The position numbers and the translations under genes are program-made. A DNA stretch of 22,011 nt, taken from assembly GCA_009842375.1 (NCBI GenBank), contig VYFM01000338.1:1-22011 (forward strand), given 5' to 3'. The notes under the pieces are model-generated. The model saw nothing but the letters and a program-made list of their open reading frames with translations. It did no database searches and was not told where the DNA came from. Below, piece by piece: positions 1 to 8,000 of the stretch. This DNA is from Candidatus Poribacteria bacterium. GTDB lineage: Bacteria; Poribacteria; WGA-4E; WGA-3G. Each line of letters opens with the position of its first letter. Position 1 is the first letter of the stretch.

Positions 1-128
1 GCTCTACCCAACGGACAAGACATATTATTGAATTGTGAAAATAATACAAGAAAAATAGAAAACTGAATAACCCTGCCATATACAACCTAACCTTGACAAA
101 ACGAGTTTCGTATGATAGACTTGCGGTC

Positions 129-1364
129 ATGAAAATTGTCGTCGCACCAGATTCATTTAAAGGAAGCGTCACTGCATTACAAGCCGCGAATGCCATTGAG
201 CAAGGACTCCGTCAAGTATTTCCGGATGCCGATATAGATAAAATTCCGATGGCTGATGGCGGTGAGGGCACGGTGCAGTCTCTTGTTGATGCCACTGGTG
301 GACATATCCAAACGAACCGAGTCCTTGGACCACTCGGTAACGAGGTTGACGCACAATTCGGTATCCTTGCAGATGAAGAGACAGCGGTGATTGAGATGGC
401 ATCTGCATCTGGACTTACACTTGTTCCGCCTGACAAGCGAAACCCGCTGTATACCACAACCTACGGCACAGGGCAGCTTATACGTGCTGCATTGGATAAA
501 AGTTGTCGAAGGTTAATCATCGGTATTGGTGGGAGTGCAACAAATGATGGCGGAACAGGGATGGCAGAAGCTCTCGGTGTCCAATTTCTTCAATCGGATG
601 GGAATCCGATTGCGCGAGGTGGTGGTGGATTGGGTAAGTTAGACTCAATAGATATAACGGGTGTACATCCAGCAATTGCGGAAACAGAAACAGTTGTCGC
701 TTGTGATGTCAATAATCCGTTGACGGGACCAGAGGGTGCCTCACATGTATATGGACCGCAGAAGGGTGCTTCTCCTGAAATAGTGAAAACGCTTGATGCA
801 CATCTAAAACATTATGACCATGTTTTGACTCGGACACTTGGACGATCCTATAACGACATTCCTGGTGCTGGTGCTGCAGGAGGGTTAGGTGCGGGTTTGA
901 TGGCATTTCTCAAGGCAGAATTGCGATTGGGTGTTGATATTATGATTGATGCTGTTAATTTGAAGGATCGGATGAAAGGTGCATCTCTTGTCTTCACAGG
1001 TGAAGGACAATTGGATTTTCAGACTGCATTTGGCAAGACCCCTGCTGGTGTTGCAAAGGTAGCAAAAGCACACAATATCCCTGTTATAGCGATTGCAGGT
1101 GGTATTGGTGATGGGGCAGAAGCGGTTTATAATGTTGGTATTGATGCGATGTTGGGCATTGTGCAAGCACCGATGTCTCTTGACGATGCAGTTGAAGATG
1201 CATTTGAACTTATTGCGAATACTGCAGAACAGGCTGCGCGATTGATTGCAATTGGTCAACGTGAACCTTTTAGACGAAATTTGACTAATTTAAAAGAAAA
1301 ATGGGAAAGGCAGAAGAATAGCGATGCTAACCTTCCGACCTCCCATTCCTCTAACAAACAATAG
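129..1364 (+). CDS. Glycerate 2-kinase (GckA/GlxK/GarK family)
   Basis: This gene encodes a cytoplasmic kinase that phosphorylates D-glycerate with ATP, normally to 2-phosphoglycerate, which feeds sugar-acid catabolism into lower glycolysis. The N-terminus carries the family signature APDSFKGS. Glycine-rich motifs follow in order: GIGGSATNDGGTGMAEALG, GAGAAGGLGAGL, and GEGQLDFQTAFGKTPAG near the C-terminal third, then AIAGG. From the ATG at 129 the product is 411 residues, slightly longer than the usual ~380, because of a polar low-complexity tail after the conserved core. An in-frame TTG at 93 would add 12 residues that do not match the family, so I chose the ATG. No clear Shine-Dalgarno sequence precedes it. 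The gene ends 5 bases from the convergent sulfatase stop. A galactonate dehydratase lies nearby, which fits sugar-acid breakdown. The family assignment is firm; which hydroxyl is phosphorylated is not visible. Confidence 0.93.
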   Translation: MKIVVAPDSFKGSVTALQAANAIEQGLRQVFPDADIDKIPMADGGEGTVQSLVDATGGHIQTNRVLGPLGNEVDAQFGILADEETAVIEMASASGLTLVPPDKRNPLYTTTYGTGQLIRAALDKSCRRLIIGIGGSATNDGGTGMAEALGVQFLQSDGNPIARGGGGLGKLDSIDITGVHPAIAETETVVACDVNNPLTGPEGASHVYGPQKGASPEIVKTLDAHLKHYDHVLTRTLGRSYNDIPGAGAAGGLGAGLMAFLKAELRLGVDIMIDAVNLKDRMKGASLVFTGEGQLDFQTAFGKTPAGVAKVAKAHNIPVIAIAGGIGDGAEAVYNVGIDAMLGIVQAPMSLDDAVEDAFELIANTAEQAARLIAIGQREPFRRNLTNLKEKWERQKNSDANLPTSHSSNKQ

Positions 1365-1369
1365 TTAAC

Positions 1370-2707
1370 TTACAAGGGTAATATAGGTGTATCTTTCATA
1401 AAGTCATCGGTTTCGGTCTGCCATCTTTTCAGTTCAGTAGCCAATGACTTGACTCGTTCAGCGTGTTCCGGTTGTTCAGCAAGGTTATTAGTTTCCCAAG
1501 GATCATTTTCTAAATCAAACAACTGGAGGTAATTGGTGCCTTTACCTGTCTCTTCAGAGACATAATAACGTATTAGTTTCCAACGTCCATCACTCACAGT
1601 GCGATGAATGTCTTTATACGCAGCAAAAACTGTATCACGAACCTTATCAACACAACCTTCCATCAACGGAACTAAGCTGCTACCTTCCACTGTGTCTGGA
1701 ATGTCAACATTAGTAAGATCACACACGGTTGGGAACACATCGTAGAGATAGGTCAATGCATCCACTGTTTGTCCTTCCGGAATTCCTGGACCAGCGAATA
1801 TTGATGGCACACGAATACTATGACTATACAAATTCTGTTTACCAAGCAACCCGTGTTGTCCAACAGCGAGTCCATGGTCTGCGGTGTAGATGACGATAGT
1901 GTTATTAAGGTGTCCTTTTGCCTCTAATGTCTGTATGACACGTCCCATTTCGGCATCTTGGCTGGTAATCATACCGTAATAATCAGCAATATGTTGCTGG
2001 ACAATCTCTGGCGTGCGTGGGAATGGTGCTAACACTTCATCCCGAATTCGCATTTCTCCGTTGTCAAATGGATGTTCCGCAACGAAGTTTTCTGGAACTG
2101 GTACATCTTCAGGTTTATACATAGTCGCATATTCACCCGGTGGCGTTCTCGGATCGTGCGGTGAAGTAAAGGAGAGGTAAACGAAAAATGGATCCGTTTG
2201 GTCGTAGTTTTCTATGAAATCCACGGCGGAGTCTGTAAACAGTGTCGTAGAGAATTTATCGCCAATATATCGGTCATCTTTAGGATAAGCACCTGTTGGG
2301 TCGAAATCGAAAATTGGAACTTTATATTGATTACCCATTCCACCAAAGAATATTGTTGCGGCATCGTCAAAACTATTAGCAAACGTTTGTCTGTCATTGT
2401 GCCACTTACCGCTAAAAAAGGTGCGATATCCTGCTTCACGCATGACCTGTGGCCAGACTGCCAAATCTTGGTTAAGTTGGTTGCCACCGCTGCGGAAAAG
2501 GTTTGCACTTGTAAGAACAGCAGCACGGCTGGGTACACAGACAGCACCAACGAGAGACCCCATGATATGAGTTTCTCTGAACGTTGTCCCACGTTCCATG
2601 AGCGAGTCCATGGTCGGTGTTTTCACCGTTGGGTCTCCATAACCTGCTATGGCATCCCAACGATGGTCATCGGCGATCATAAAGAGTATATTAGGTTGTG
2701 AAGGCAT
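1370..2707 (-). CDS. Type I sulfatase (formylglycine-dependent), no signal peptide
   Basis: This is a 445-residue hydrolase of the alkaline-phosphatase superfamily that cleaves sulfate esters. The sulfatase signature CVPSRAAVLTS gives the cysteine that becomes formylglycine at residue 57, with Arg61. The other metal and active-site residues expected for the family are visible: Asp13-Asp14 in IADDH, Lys101 and His103 in SGKWH, His184 in SPHDP, Asp277-His278 in TADHG, and Lys290 in GKQNLY. A good ribosome binding site (AGGAG, about 6 bases upstream) supports this ATG. The N-terminus goes straight into the catalytic strand with no signal peptide, so the enzyme is predicted to be cytoplasmic and would act on small imported substrates. 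It is divergent from the galactonate dehydratase and may share its control region. The sulfatase class is certain; the substrate cannot be told from sequence. Confidence 0.95.
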   Translation of the reverse strand: MPSQPNILFMIADDHRWDAIAGYGDPTVKTPTMDSLMERGTTFRETHIMGSLVGAVCVPSRAAVLTSANLFRSGGNQLNQDLAVWPQVMREAGYRTFFSGKWHNDRQTFANSFDDAATIFFGGMGNQYKVPIFDFDPTGAYPKDDRYIGDKFSTTLFTDSAVDFIENYDQTDPFFVYLSFTSPHDPRTPPGEYATMYKPEDVPVPENFVAEHPFDNGEMRIRDEVLAPFPRTPEIVQQHIADYYGMITSQDAEMGRVIQTLEAKGHLNNTIVIYTADHGLAVGQHGLLGKQNLYSHSIRVPSIFAGPGIPEGQTVDALTYLYDVFPTVCDLTNVDIPDTVEGSSLVPLMEGCVDKVRDTVFAAYKDIHRTVSDGRWKLIRYYVSEETGKGTNYLQLFDLENDPWETNNLAEQPEHAERVKSLATELKRWQTETDDFMKDTPILPL

Positions 2708-2755
2708 GTTTACTCCTATAATGGTTATTGATGTTCAGTTAATTTGAAAGCGATA

Positions 2756-2770
2756 TTACAAAACTTGTAA
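2756..2770. promoter_or_regulatory. Candidate operator dyad between divergent genes
   Basis: The 74-base spacer between the divergent sulfatase and galactonate dehydratase holds a perfect inverted repeat, TTACAA-AAC-TTGTAA, directly upstream of the dehydratase ribosome binding site. Sugar-acid genes are often controlled by GntR or LacI-type repressors that bind such dyads, but no regulator gene is present in the window. The arms are only 6 bases, so chance is possible in this AT-rich spacer. I see no clear -35/-10 pair for either gene. Confidence 0.3.
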
Positions 2771-2775
2771 AGGAA
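2769..2775 (+). promoter_or_regulatory. Ribosome binding site deciding the galactonate dehydratase start
   Basis: AAAGGAA lies 7 bases upstream of the ATG at 2782 when measured from the AGGA core. The same core almost touches the alternative ATG at 2776, which is too close for initiation. This favours the second of the two ATG codons, and the resulting N-terminus (MKIATIE) matches the family start. Confidence 0.7.
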
Positions 2776-2781
2776 ATGTTA

Positions 2782-3927
2782 ATGAAGATAGCAACTATTG
2801 AACAATTTTACCCACGCCGTCGGATGCGTCTCGTAAAGATTACGACAGATACCGGCATCGTTGGATGGGGTGAAACCACACTTGAAGGCAAACCGAAAAG
2901 CACCTGGGCAGCGGTTGAAGAACTTGCCGACTATTTTATCGGTAAAGACCCATTGCGTATAGAACACCATTGGCAGCATGTCTACCGATCCGCTTTCTTC
3001 AGAGGAGGTAATATCTTGATGTCTGCCCTATCTGGAATTGATCAAGCACTTTGGGACATTGCAGGTAAATATCACGGTGTACCAACTTACCAACTTTTAG
3101 GTGGTGCTGTGCGTGACCGAATTCGCGTTTATGCACATTGGGGCATCGGTAGCCTAACTGACGAAGGAAAAGCCACGGCAAAAGAACGTCTGGACTTTTT
3201 ACAACAAAAAGGTGGCTATATAGCGTTTAAAAGTGGTCCCGGAGGAAAATGGCGTGGACATGAACCTCCTTCGGTGATTGATGCTTTCATTGAACGTGCC
3301 TATCTGATGCGCGAATGGGTCGGTCCCGATGTTGAACTTGCCTTTGATTTTCACGGTAAGATGACACCTGCCCTCGCTATTGAAATCTGTCATGAGCTTA
3401 AAGGTATGCGACCCATGTTTGTTGAAGAACCTGTACCACAAGAGAATATTGATGCGTTGAAATTAGTATCTGACCATGTGCCGTTTCCGATAGCGACTGG
3501 AGAACGGTTGTTGACCCGCTGGGGTTTCCGCGAGGTATTTGAGAAACAAGCTGTTGCTTATCTACAACCCGACACCTCTCACGCTGGTGGTATCACAGAA
3601 TTAAAGAAAATCGCGAACATGGCAGAGGTCTACTATATGCATATTGCACCGCATTGTGCAATTGGACCGGTTGCTTTCTCTGCCTCCCTTCATGTTGATG
3701 CTGTTGTGCCAAACTTCCTAATTCAAGAGCAGATTGATGACGGTTTAGGTGCTGGTTTGTTCACTGAAGATTGGCAAGTTACAGATGGACACATTGAACT
3801 GCCGACAAAACCGGGTCTCGGTTTTGAGATTGACGAAAAAGAAGCAGAACAGATACTCGATACCTATCCCGAAGAACTCGGCGGTGAATACTATTACGAG
3901 ACAGACGGTAGTGTTGCGGATTGGTAG
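2782..3927 (+). CDS. dgoD: D-galactonate dehydratase-like (enolase superfamily, mandelate racemase subgroup)
   Basis: The product is a Mg-dependent dehydratase predicted to convert D-galactonate to 2-keto-3-deoxy-galactonate in the De Ley-Doudoroff pathway, in the cytoplasm. The 381-residue protein aligns by eye with E. coli DgoD along its whole length. Examples are the N-terminal capping domain with GWGE and ILMSALSGIDQALWD, and the C-terminal LQPDTSHAGGITE and KPGLGFEID. With a constant offset of +6 to E. coli numbering, the known catalytic residues are all present: Asp189, Glu215 and Glu241 as metal ligands, His191 as base and His291 as acid. It is divergent from a sulfatase, which suggests sulfated galactose- or uronate-type sugars as the source. 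Other acid-sugar dehydratases share this fold, so the precise substrate is likely but not proven. The superfamily assignment is very firm. Confidence 0.92.
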   Translation: MKIATIEQFYPRRRMRLVKITTDTGIVGWGETTLEGKPKSTWAAVEELADYFIGKDPLRIEHHWQHVYRSAFFRGGNILMSALSGIDQALWDIAGKYHGVPTYQLLGGAVRDRIRVYAHWGIGSLTDEGKATAKERLDFLQQKGGYIAFKSGPGGKWRGHEPPSVIDAFIERAYLMREWVGPDVELAFDFHGKMTPALAIEICHELKGMRPMFVEEPVPQENIDALKLVSDHVPFPIATGERLLTRWGFREVFEKQAVAYLQPDTSHAGGITELKKIANMAEVYYMHIAPHCAIGPVAFSASLHVDAVVPNFLIQEQIDDGLGAGLFTEDWQVTDGHIELPTKPGLGFEIDEKEAEQILDTYPEELGGEYYYETDGSVADW

Positions 3928-3932
3928 TTGGC

Positions 3933-3960
3933 TGTCAGTTGTCAGCAATCAGCAGTTAAC
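3933..3960. repeat. Intergenic 7-base tandem repeat
   Basis: Four consecutive degenerate heptamers occupy the junction between convergent genes: TGTCAGT, TGTCAGC, AATCAGC and AGTTAAC. The array begins 5 bases after the galactonate dehydratase stop. Short repeats of the type GTCAGC/ATCAGC are known in intergenic regions of several environmental bacteria, including cyanobacteria, but their role is unclear. No hairpin with a T-run is formed here, so I do not call it a terminator. Confidence 0.6.
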
Positions 3961-3981
3961 TATTCTTGCTTCGGACAGTCT

Positions 3982-4728
3982 CTAAACCACTGATTTACGG
4001 TGTGCAACGTAAGGTGGTTCAAGCATTAACTTCTGATCTTCATCAGCCATCAATTCTCGGAGTGTATCATCATATCTGCCTTGTCCCCATGAAGCATGTC
4101 CTGGGGAGTACTTAAACAGAATTGAGCGGCGTTGATGTGTCGCAGTCCACGGTAAAGTGCCATGTGTCAACGCTTCCGTAAAGATGACCACATCACCCGC
4201 CTTCTGATGCACTGGTGCCATACAGGTTTTATTTTCCACTACAGGTCGAAACTGTGGTGGGCACGGATAGTTACTCTTATGGCTACCTGGGATGCAGCAG
4301 AAACCACCATGTCCCGGCATCATGTCTGTCAATGCCCACGAAACAACGGTCAGTCCGTTATACATCCTATCATTTCTAAAAACATAGTATTGTGAAGGAT
4401 CGTAAGGTGTGCCACCGCCATGAAGTGTACCGCCCGGGTTGCCATCAATCATCAAGATACCGTAAACATGATCAAGGCGAAATTTCGGACCGACAATCTC
4501 TGCCAAACACGGCATGATACGCGGGTGGTTGAGGAGATTCCTAAAAGCGTCGTCCTCCCAACTTAGGAAACCACCGAATCGTTGCGAATGGATGTTATCA
4601 TTCGCAGGATCAGGATAGTCCTGTGCATCAATCAATGCGTTCAGTTGTGTCAGTTCATCTTCACCTAAAACGCCTTCTAAATTGACATATCCCCACAGGT
4701 CAAACAGATATTTTTCTTCAGCGTTCAT
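3982..4728 (-). CDS. Phytanoyl-CoA dioxygenase (PhyH) family protein with HGG in place of HxD
   Basis: This 248-residue protein belongs to the Fe(II)/2-oxoglutarate-dependent PhyH family, which hydroxylates diverse small molecules. The double-stranded beta-helix core is recognisable: His103 in TLHGGG, the strand with WALTDMMPGHGGF, the PGSH motif (147-150), then His189 in ALTHGTLPW and Arg200 for 2-oxoglutarate binding. The spacings (86 residues between the histidines, 11 from the second histidine to the arginine) are close to human PhyH. The usual carboxylate ligand two residues after the first histidine is Gly105 here. The ATG at 4728 has GGAG 8 bases upstream; an upstream in-frame ATG at 4779 would overlap the preceding gene and add 17 atypical residues, so I rejected it. 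It is the last gene of the glyS-HEAT-NIPSNAP run. The substrate is unknown. Confidence 0.9.
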   Translation of the reverse strand: MNAEEKYLFDLWGYVNLEGVLGEDELTQLNALIDAQDYPDPANDNIHSQRFGGFLSWEDDAFRNLLNHPRIMPCLAEIVGPKFRLDHVYGILMIDGNPGGTLHGGGTPYDPSQYYVFRNDRMYNGLTVVSWALTDMMPGHGGFCCIPGSHKSNYPCPPQFRPVVENKTCMAPVHQKAGDVVIFTEALTHGTLPWTATHQRRSILFKYSPGHASWGQGRYDDTLRELMADEDQKLMLEPPYVAHRKSVV

Positions 4729-4734
4729 ACAGAC

Positions 4735-4740
4735 ATCTCC
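4735..4740 (-). promoter_or_regulatory. Ribosome binding site deciding the PhyH-family start
   Basis: GGAGAT on the minus strand places its GGAG core 8 bases before the ATG at 4728. No such signal precedes the alternative upstream ATG at 4779, which lies inside the NIPSNAP gene. Confidence 0.75.
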
Positions 4741-4747
4741 GTTTCTG

Positions 4748-5071
4748 TTATTGATGTGGTGAGCGCGAGGTCGGTTCAAGCCGTGTTACAACGATTTTTG
4801 ATCTGTCGATGAGTTCACCGACACGCGCTGAAATCTCATTTACCCATCGGTCATCTTCGTAAACCGCTGCGTAGAGTTGTTCTCGTTGTTCCTCACTTTC
4901 AAACCGTCGGATCCAGACGTATAGATCATCCTCTTCTTCACCGATGAAACTCCCGATGACAACCATTCCTTTGGATATCTGGAACGGTATAACCGTTTCT
5001 TCCATGTATTTCACCCAGTTTTCGTGTTGTCCGGGTTGGGTTCGATATTGACGTAATTCAAAAAATGCCAT
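4748..5071 (-). CDS. NIPSNAP-family protein
   Basis: This is a small 107-residue protein with the NIPSNAP-type ferredoxin-like (dimeric alpha-beta barrel) pattern: a first strand FFELRQYRTQPG, the amphipathic helix around residues 15-26, a central GSFIGEEEDDLYVWIRRF segment, and a closing strand KIVVTRLEP. The biochemical role of bacterial NIPSNAP proteins is not settled, so I infer only that it is a small cytoplasmic, probably dimeric protein. AAGGAG lies 8 bases before the ATG. It sits 26 bases after the HEAT-repeat lipoprotein stop and 19 bases before the PhyH-family start, so it is most likely co-transcribed with both. Family assignment is by pattern, with good confidence. Confidence 0.88.
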   Translation of the reverse strand: MAFFELRQYRTQPGQHENWVKYMEETVIPFQISKGMVVIGSFIGEEEDDLYVWIRRFESEEQREQLYAAVYEDDRWVNEISARVGELIDRSKIVVTRLEPTSRSPHQ

Positions 5072-5097
5072 ATAAATCTCCTTGTTTGATATTTCAA

Positions 5098-8000
5098 TTA
5101 TAACCGATCATAGCCGTAACCATTACCAGTAATCTCAAAGAGGGCAGATGCAGCAAGGAAATGAATATCTGCGTCTGCATCTTCTAATACTGTCTCTAAT
5201 ATTTGTGTAGTGCTTGCGTTTTTTGCGTCACCGAGTGCTCTGATGATATCAATACGAAACGCCCGTTCTGTTTGTTCAGTATGCAATTCGGTTAGTTTGG
5301 CGGCGAGTGCAGAAACGGCTTTGTCGTCTGCGATTTTGCCGAGGGCACGTGCAGCATCTCTGCGGATTTCGATATGGTTCTCTTCGTTATTCATGATTTC
5401 AATAAGTGCGTCGGTAGTGGCAACATCCGCAAGTTCACCTAAAGCTTGTGTTGCTAATCGCCGGACATCTTTATTGCTCTCATTTTCTCCATTTGCGACA
5501 AGAACAAGGTCTGGCACCAACGCCATAGTTCCAGTTTCACCTATTTTCCGTGCAGTATCTTTTCGGGTATCTACATTTGAATCGGCAAGTGCTTCCCTAA
5601 GCTCCGTAACATCAAGAGACCGGGTCCGTGCCAATGCAATGGACGCTGCATTTCTGATTGGATTCCCTTCCCATTTGTCCTCCACACGTACCTGCATTTT
5701 TTCAGCAATGGATTCAGGTAAGTTAAGCTTTCTTGCTGATCTGACAATTCTTTCCCAGCTCCAATTCCGTTTTCTATCGTTAAGTGCCAAATTGCGTCTG
5801 TTTGCTGCATCTTCCAACGCAACGATATATTCCGTTTCATCAATGATGCGATTAGCAATTGCTTCTGTTACCGCTGTTCCCTCAATTGCAGCGAGTGCTA
5901 CCGCAGCTTTTATGCGAGGAGAGGCATTTGCCAATATAGCTGTGCTTGCATCTAAAGGGATCCGTTTATCCTCCAAGATCGCAATCAAGCGAGGAGCGGC
6001 ATTTGTGCTTTCTAATCTTCCGAGGGCAGTGATAGCATTATTAGAGATGTTACCGATGCGAATGTCAACTGCACGGAGCAAGAGATCTTCCGAATTCATA
6101 TCACCGATATTACCGAGTGCGGTAACAGCAGCAGCACGGATTGCATCTGTCTCTAACTGGTTTTCCACCATATCGCTAAGTCTTGGAACTGCTTTTGCAT
6201 CCTTAATACTACCCAATGCCACAACTGCTTGTAACCGAACAGCACTGTTTTCATCATTGAGTGCATTTCGGAGTACGGGAGCTGCGCGTTCGTCGCGGAG
6301 TGCATTTAACGAGGCAACGGCTGCAGCACGGATAGCGACCGATTCATCCTGATTATTAAGCACCTCAATCAAAGGTTCCACTGTCTTTCGGTCTTTAAAA
6401 CCACCTAGGCGAGTAACTGCCTCTTTCCTTATCACATAACTTGGATTTTCCAACTCCGCAAGCATTGTGTCTAATGCAGAAGCATGGTGAATAACCCCAA
6501 GCATATAGACGATTGCCCAGTGTGTCCATTCGTCGTCAACGGATTTTAGAGCATCAAGCAGGAAATTGGTCGTAGTTTCATTTCCATTTATAAGGAGTGC
6601 ACCAATTACTTCGTTTTGAACAGATTGAACTTCATGACCATCCTCAAAACTACCGCGCCCTTTTTTGACGATTTCAACGAGTCCTTTGTCGACGAGTGTG
6701 GGGGCTATTTCTCTCAGTGCCTTTGATGCTTCAAGGCGCGCTGTTTCATATTTATCATTCCTGATAATATCAAGTAGCGGGTCTGCACTTTTTGTCGATT
6801 TGATAGTGCCTAAAGCGATTGCTGCTTCTTGACGCACAACCCCCTGTTTTTCCTTTTTTAGTGCCGTAATCAGTGCATCAACTGCGATTTCACCACCGAC
6901 TCTGCCGAGTGCCCATGCGGCACTGCGTCGGACCGTTGCTCGTTGATCATCTGCTAATGCGTTAACAAGCGGTTCAACGACGGTATCACCTTTGAAAATA
7001 CCGAGTGCTCGTGCTGCTTCACTACGTACCAGGCTGGGAATAGGTTTGAGTTCACCCCAAATCCGATAATATGGTCGTTGATATTCTGTTGTCCATTCAA
7101 TATTCAGAGAATCAAGATGTGATCTAAGTGCATCAAGGGTTTTATACTTCCGTTTCATGTGCCGTTGAAAATCGGATATCTCATCGAATTGCATGGACAA
7201 AACCCAAAATAAGACGGGTAGTGTTTCCGTATCTTTAATACGGCTTAGAACCTTTACTGCGTTTGCTCGGATAACAGCACTCGTTTCATCACTAAGTATA
7301 AGCAGCAGCATCGGTTGTGTAGCTTCAGTGGGTTTTAGCTGCCACAAGGCGTTGATAGCTGCAGATCGGACTGTTTCGCGTCGCAGTTTGTCCATTGAAA
7401 TGGCAATCAATTTCTCAACATTTTCTTCAGTAGTGACATTGATCTTTCCGAGTGCTTCCGCTGCTTGTGTAACTGTTGTATCGTCAAGTTGGAGTGCTGC
7501 GGTGAGAGCAGTGACAGCAGTATTGTTAGGACCGCGGGCACGCATGTTCCCAAGTGCCTTAGCTGCAATGGCTTTCACTTCTTTGTTGGCATCACCAGTC
7601 AAGATGTCAATAAAGGGTTGTATTGCGCGTCGGTCACCAATTGTGCTTAAAGCGTTTGCAGACTCTAATTGAACAAGATATTCACTCGTTTGCAGTGCGT
7701 CTATAAGTGCTGGGACTGCGGCTCCTCGCATTGTAATTAGCGCGGTAAGTGCTGTACCCTTTAAGTCTTCGTCTGCCAAAAGCTGGATTATGGGGATAAC
7801 TGCCTCTTCCGACCTGATTATACCCAGAGCGCTAATTGCAGCAGATTGTACTCGCAAACGGTATTTTTTCATCCAAGAATCATCAATAAACGCACTTGCT
7901 ATATATCGATATTGTTCCGAAAAACCGTTATCTACATCTGGAATGATATTGTTGGCGCGGGTTTCAAGCACGGCTAATAGTGGTGCGATTGCCGGTTCAC

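Noticed and set aside
1..66. Short open frames at the left edge, for example 22 codons ending in TGA at 64-66, and a GCTCTACC string resembling a tRNA D-arm.
   Set aside because: All three plus-strand frames are open for 9 or more codons and none shows a family motif; the surrounding bases do not fold as a tRNA.
93..116. TTGACA at 93-98 and TATGAT at 111-116 upstream of the glycerate kinase look like a promoter.
   Set aside because: The spacer is only 12 bases, well short of the 16-18 needed, and the -10 box would lie 13 bases before the start codon.
2198..2701. A 167-codon plus-strand open frame opposite the first sulfatase.
   Set aside because: The sulfatase on the minus strand has all catalytic motifs in this stretch; the opposite frame has none.
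4729..4779. Upstream in-frame ATG for the PhyH-family gene at 4779.
   Set aside because: It would overlap the NIPSNAP gene by 32 bases and has no ribosome binding site, while the ATG at 4728 has a good one.
5210..6352. A 380-codon open frame on the plus strand opposite the HEAT-repeat gene.
   Set aside because: It is a shadow produced by the biased codons of the repeats: low-complexity Ala/Ser/Arg composition, no ribosome binding site, and no family motif.
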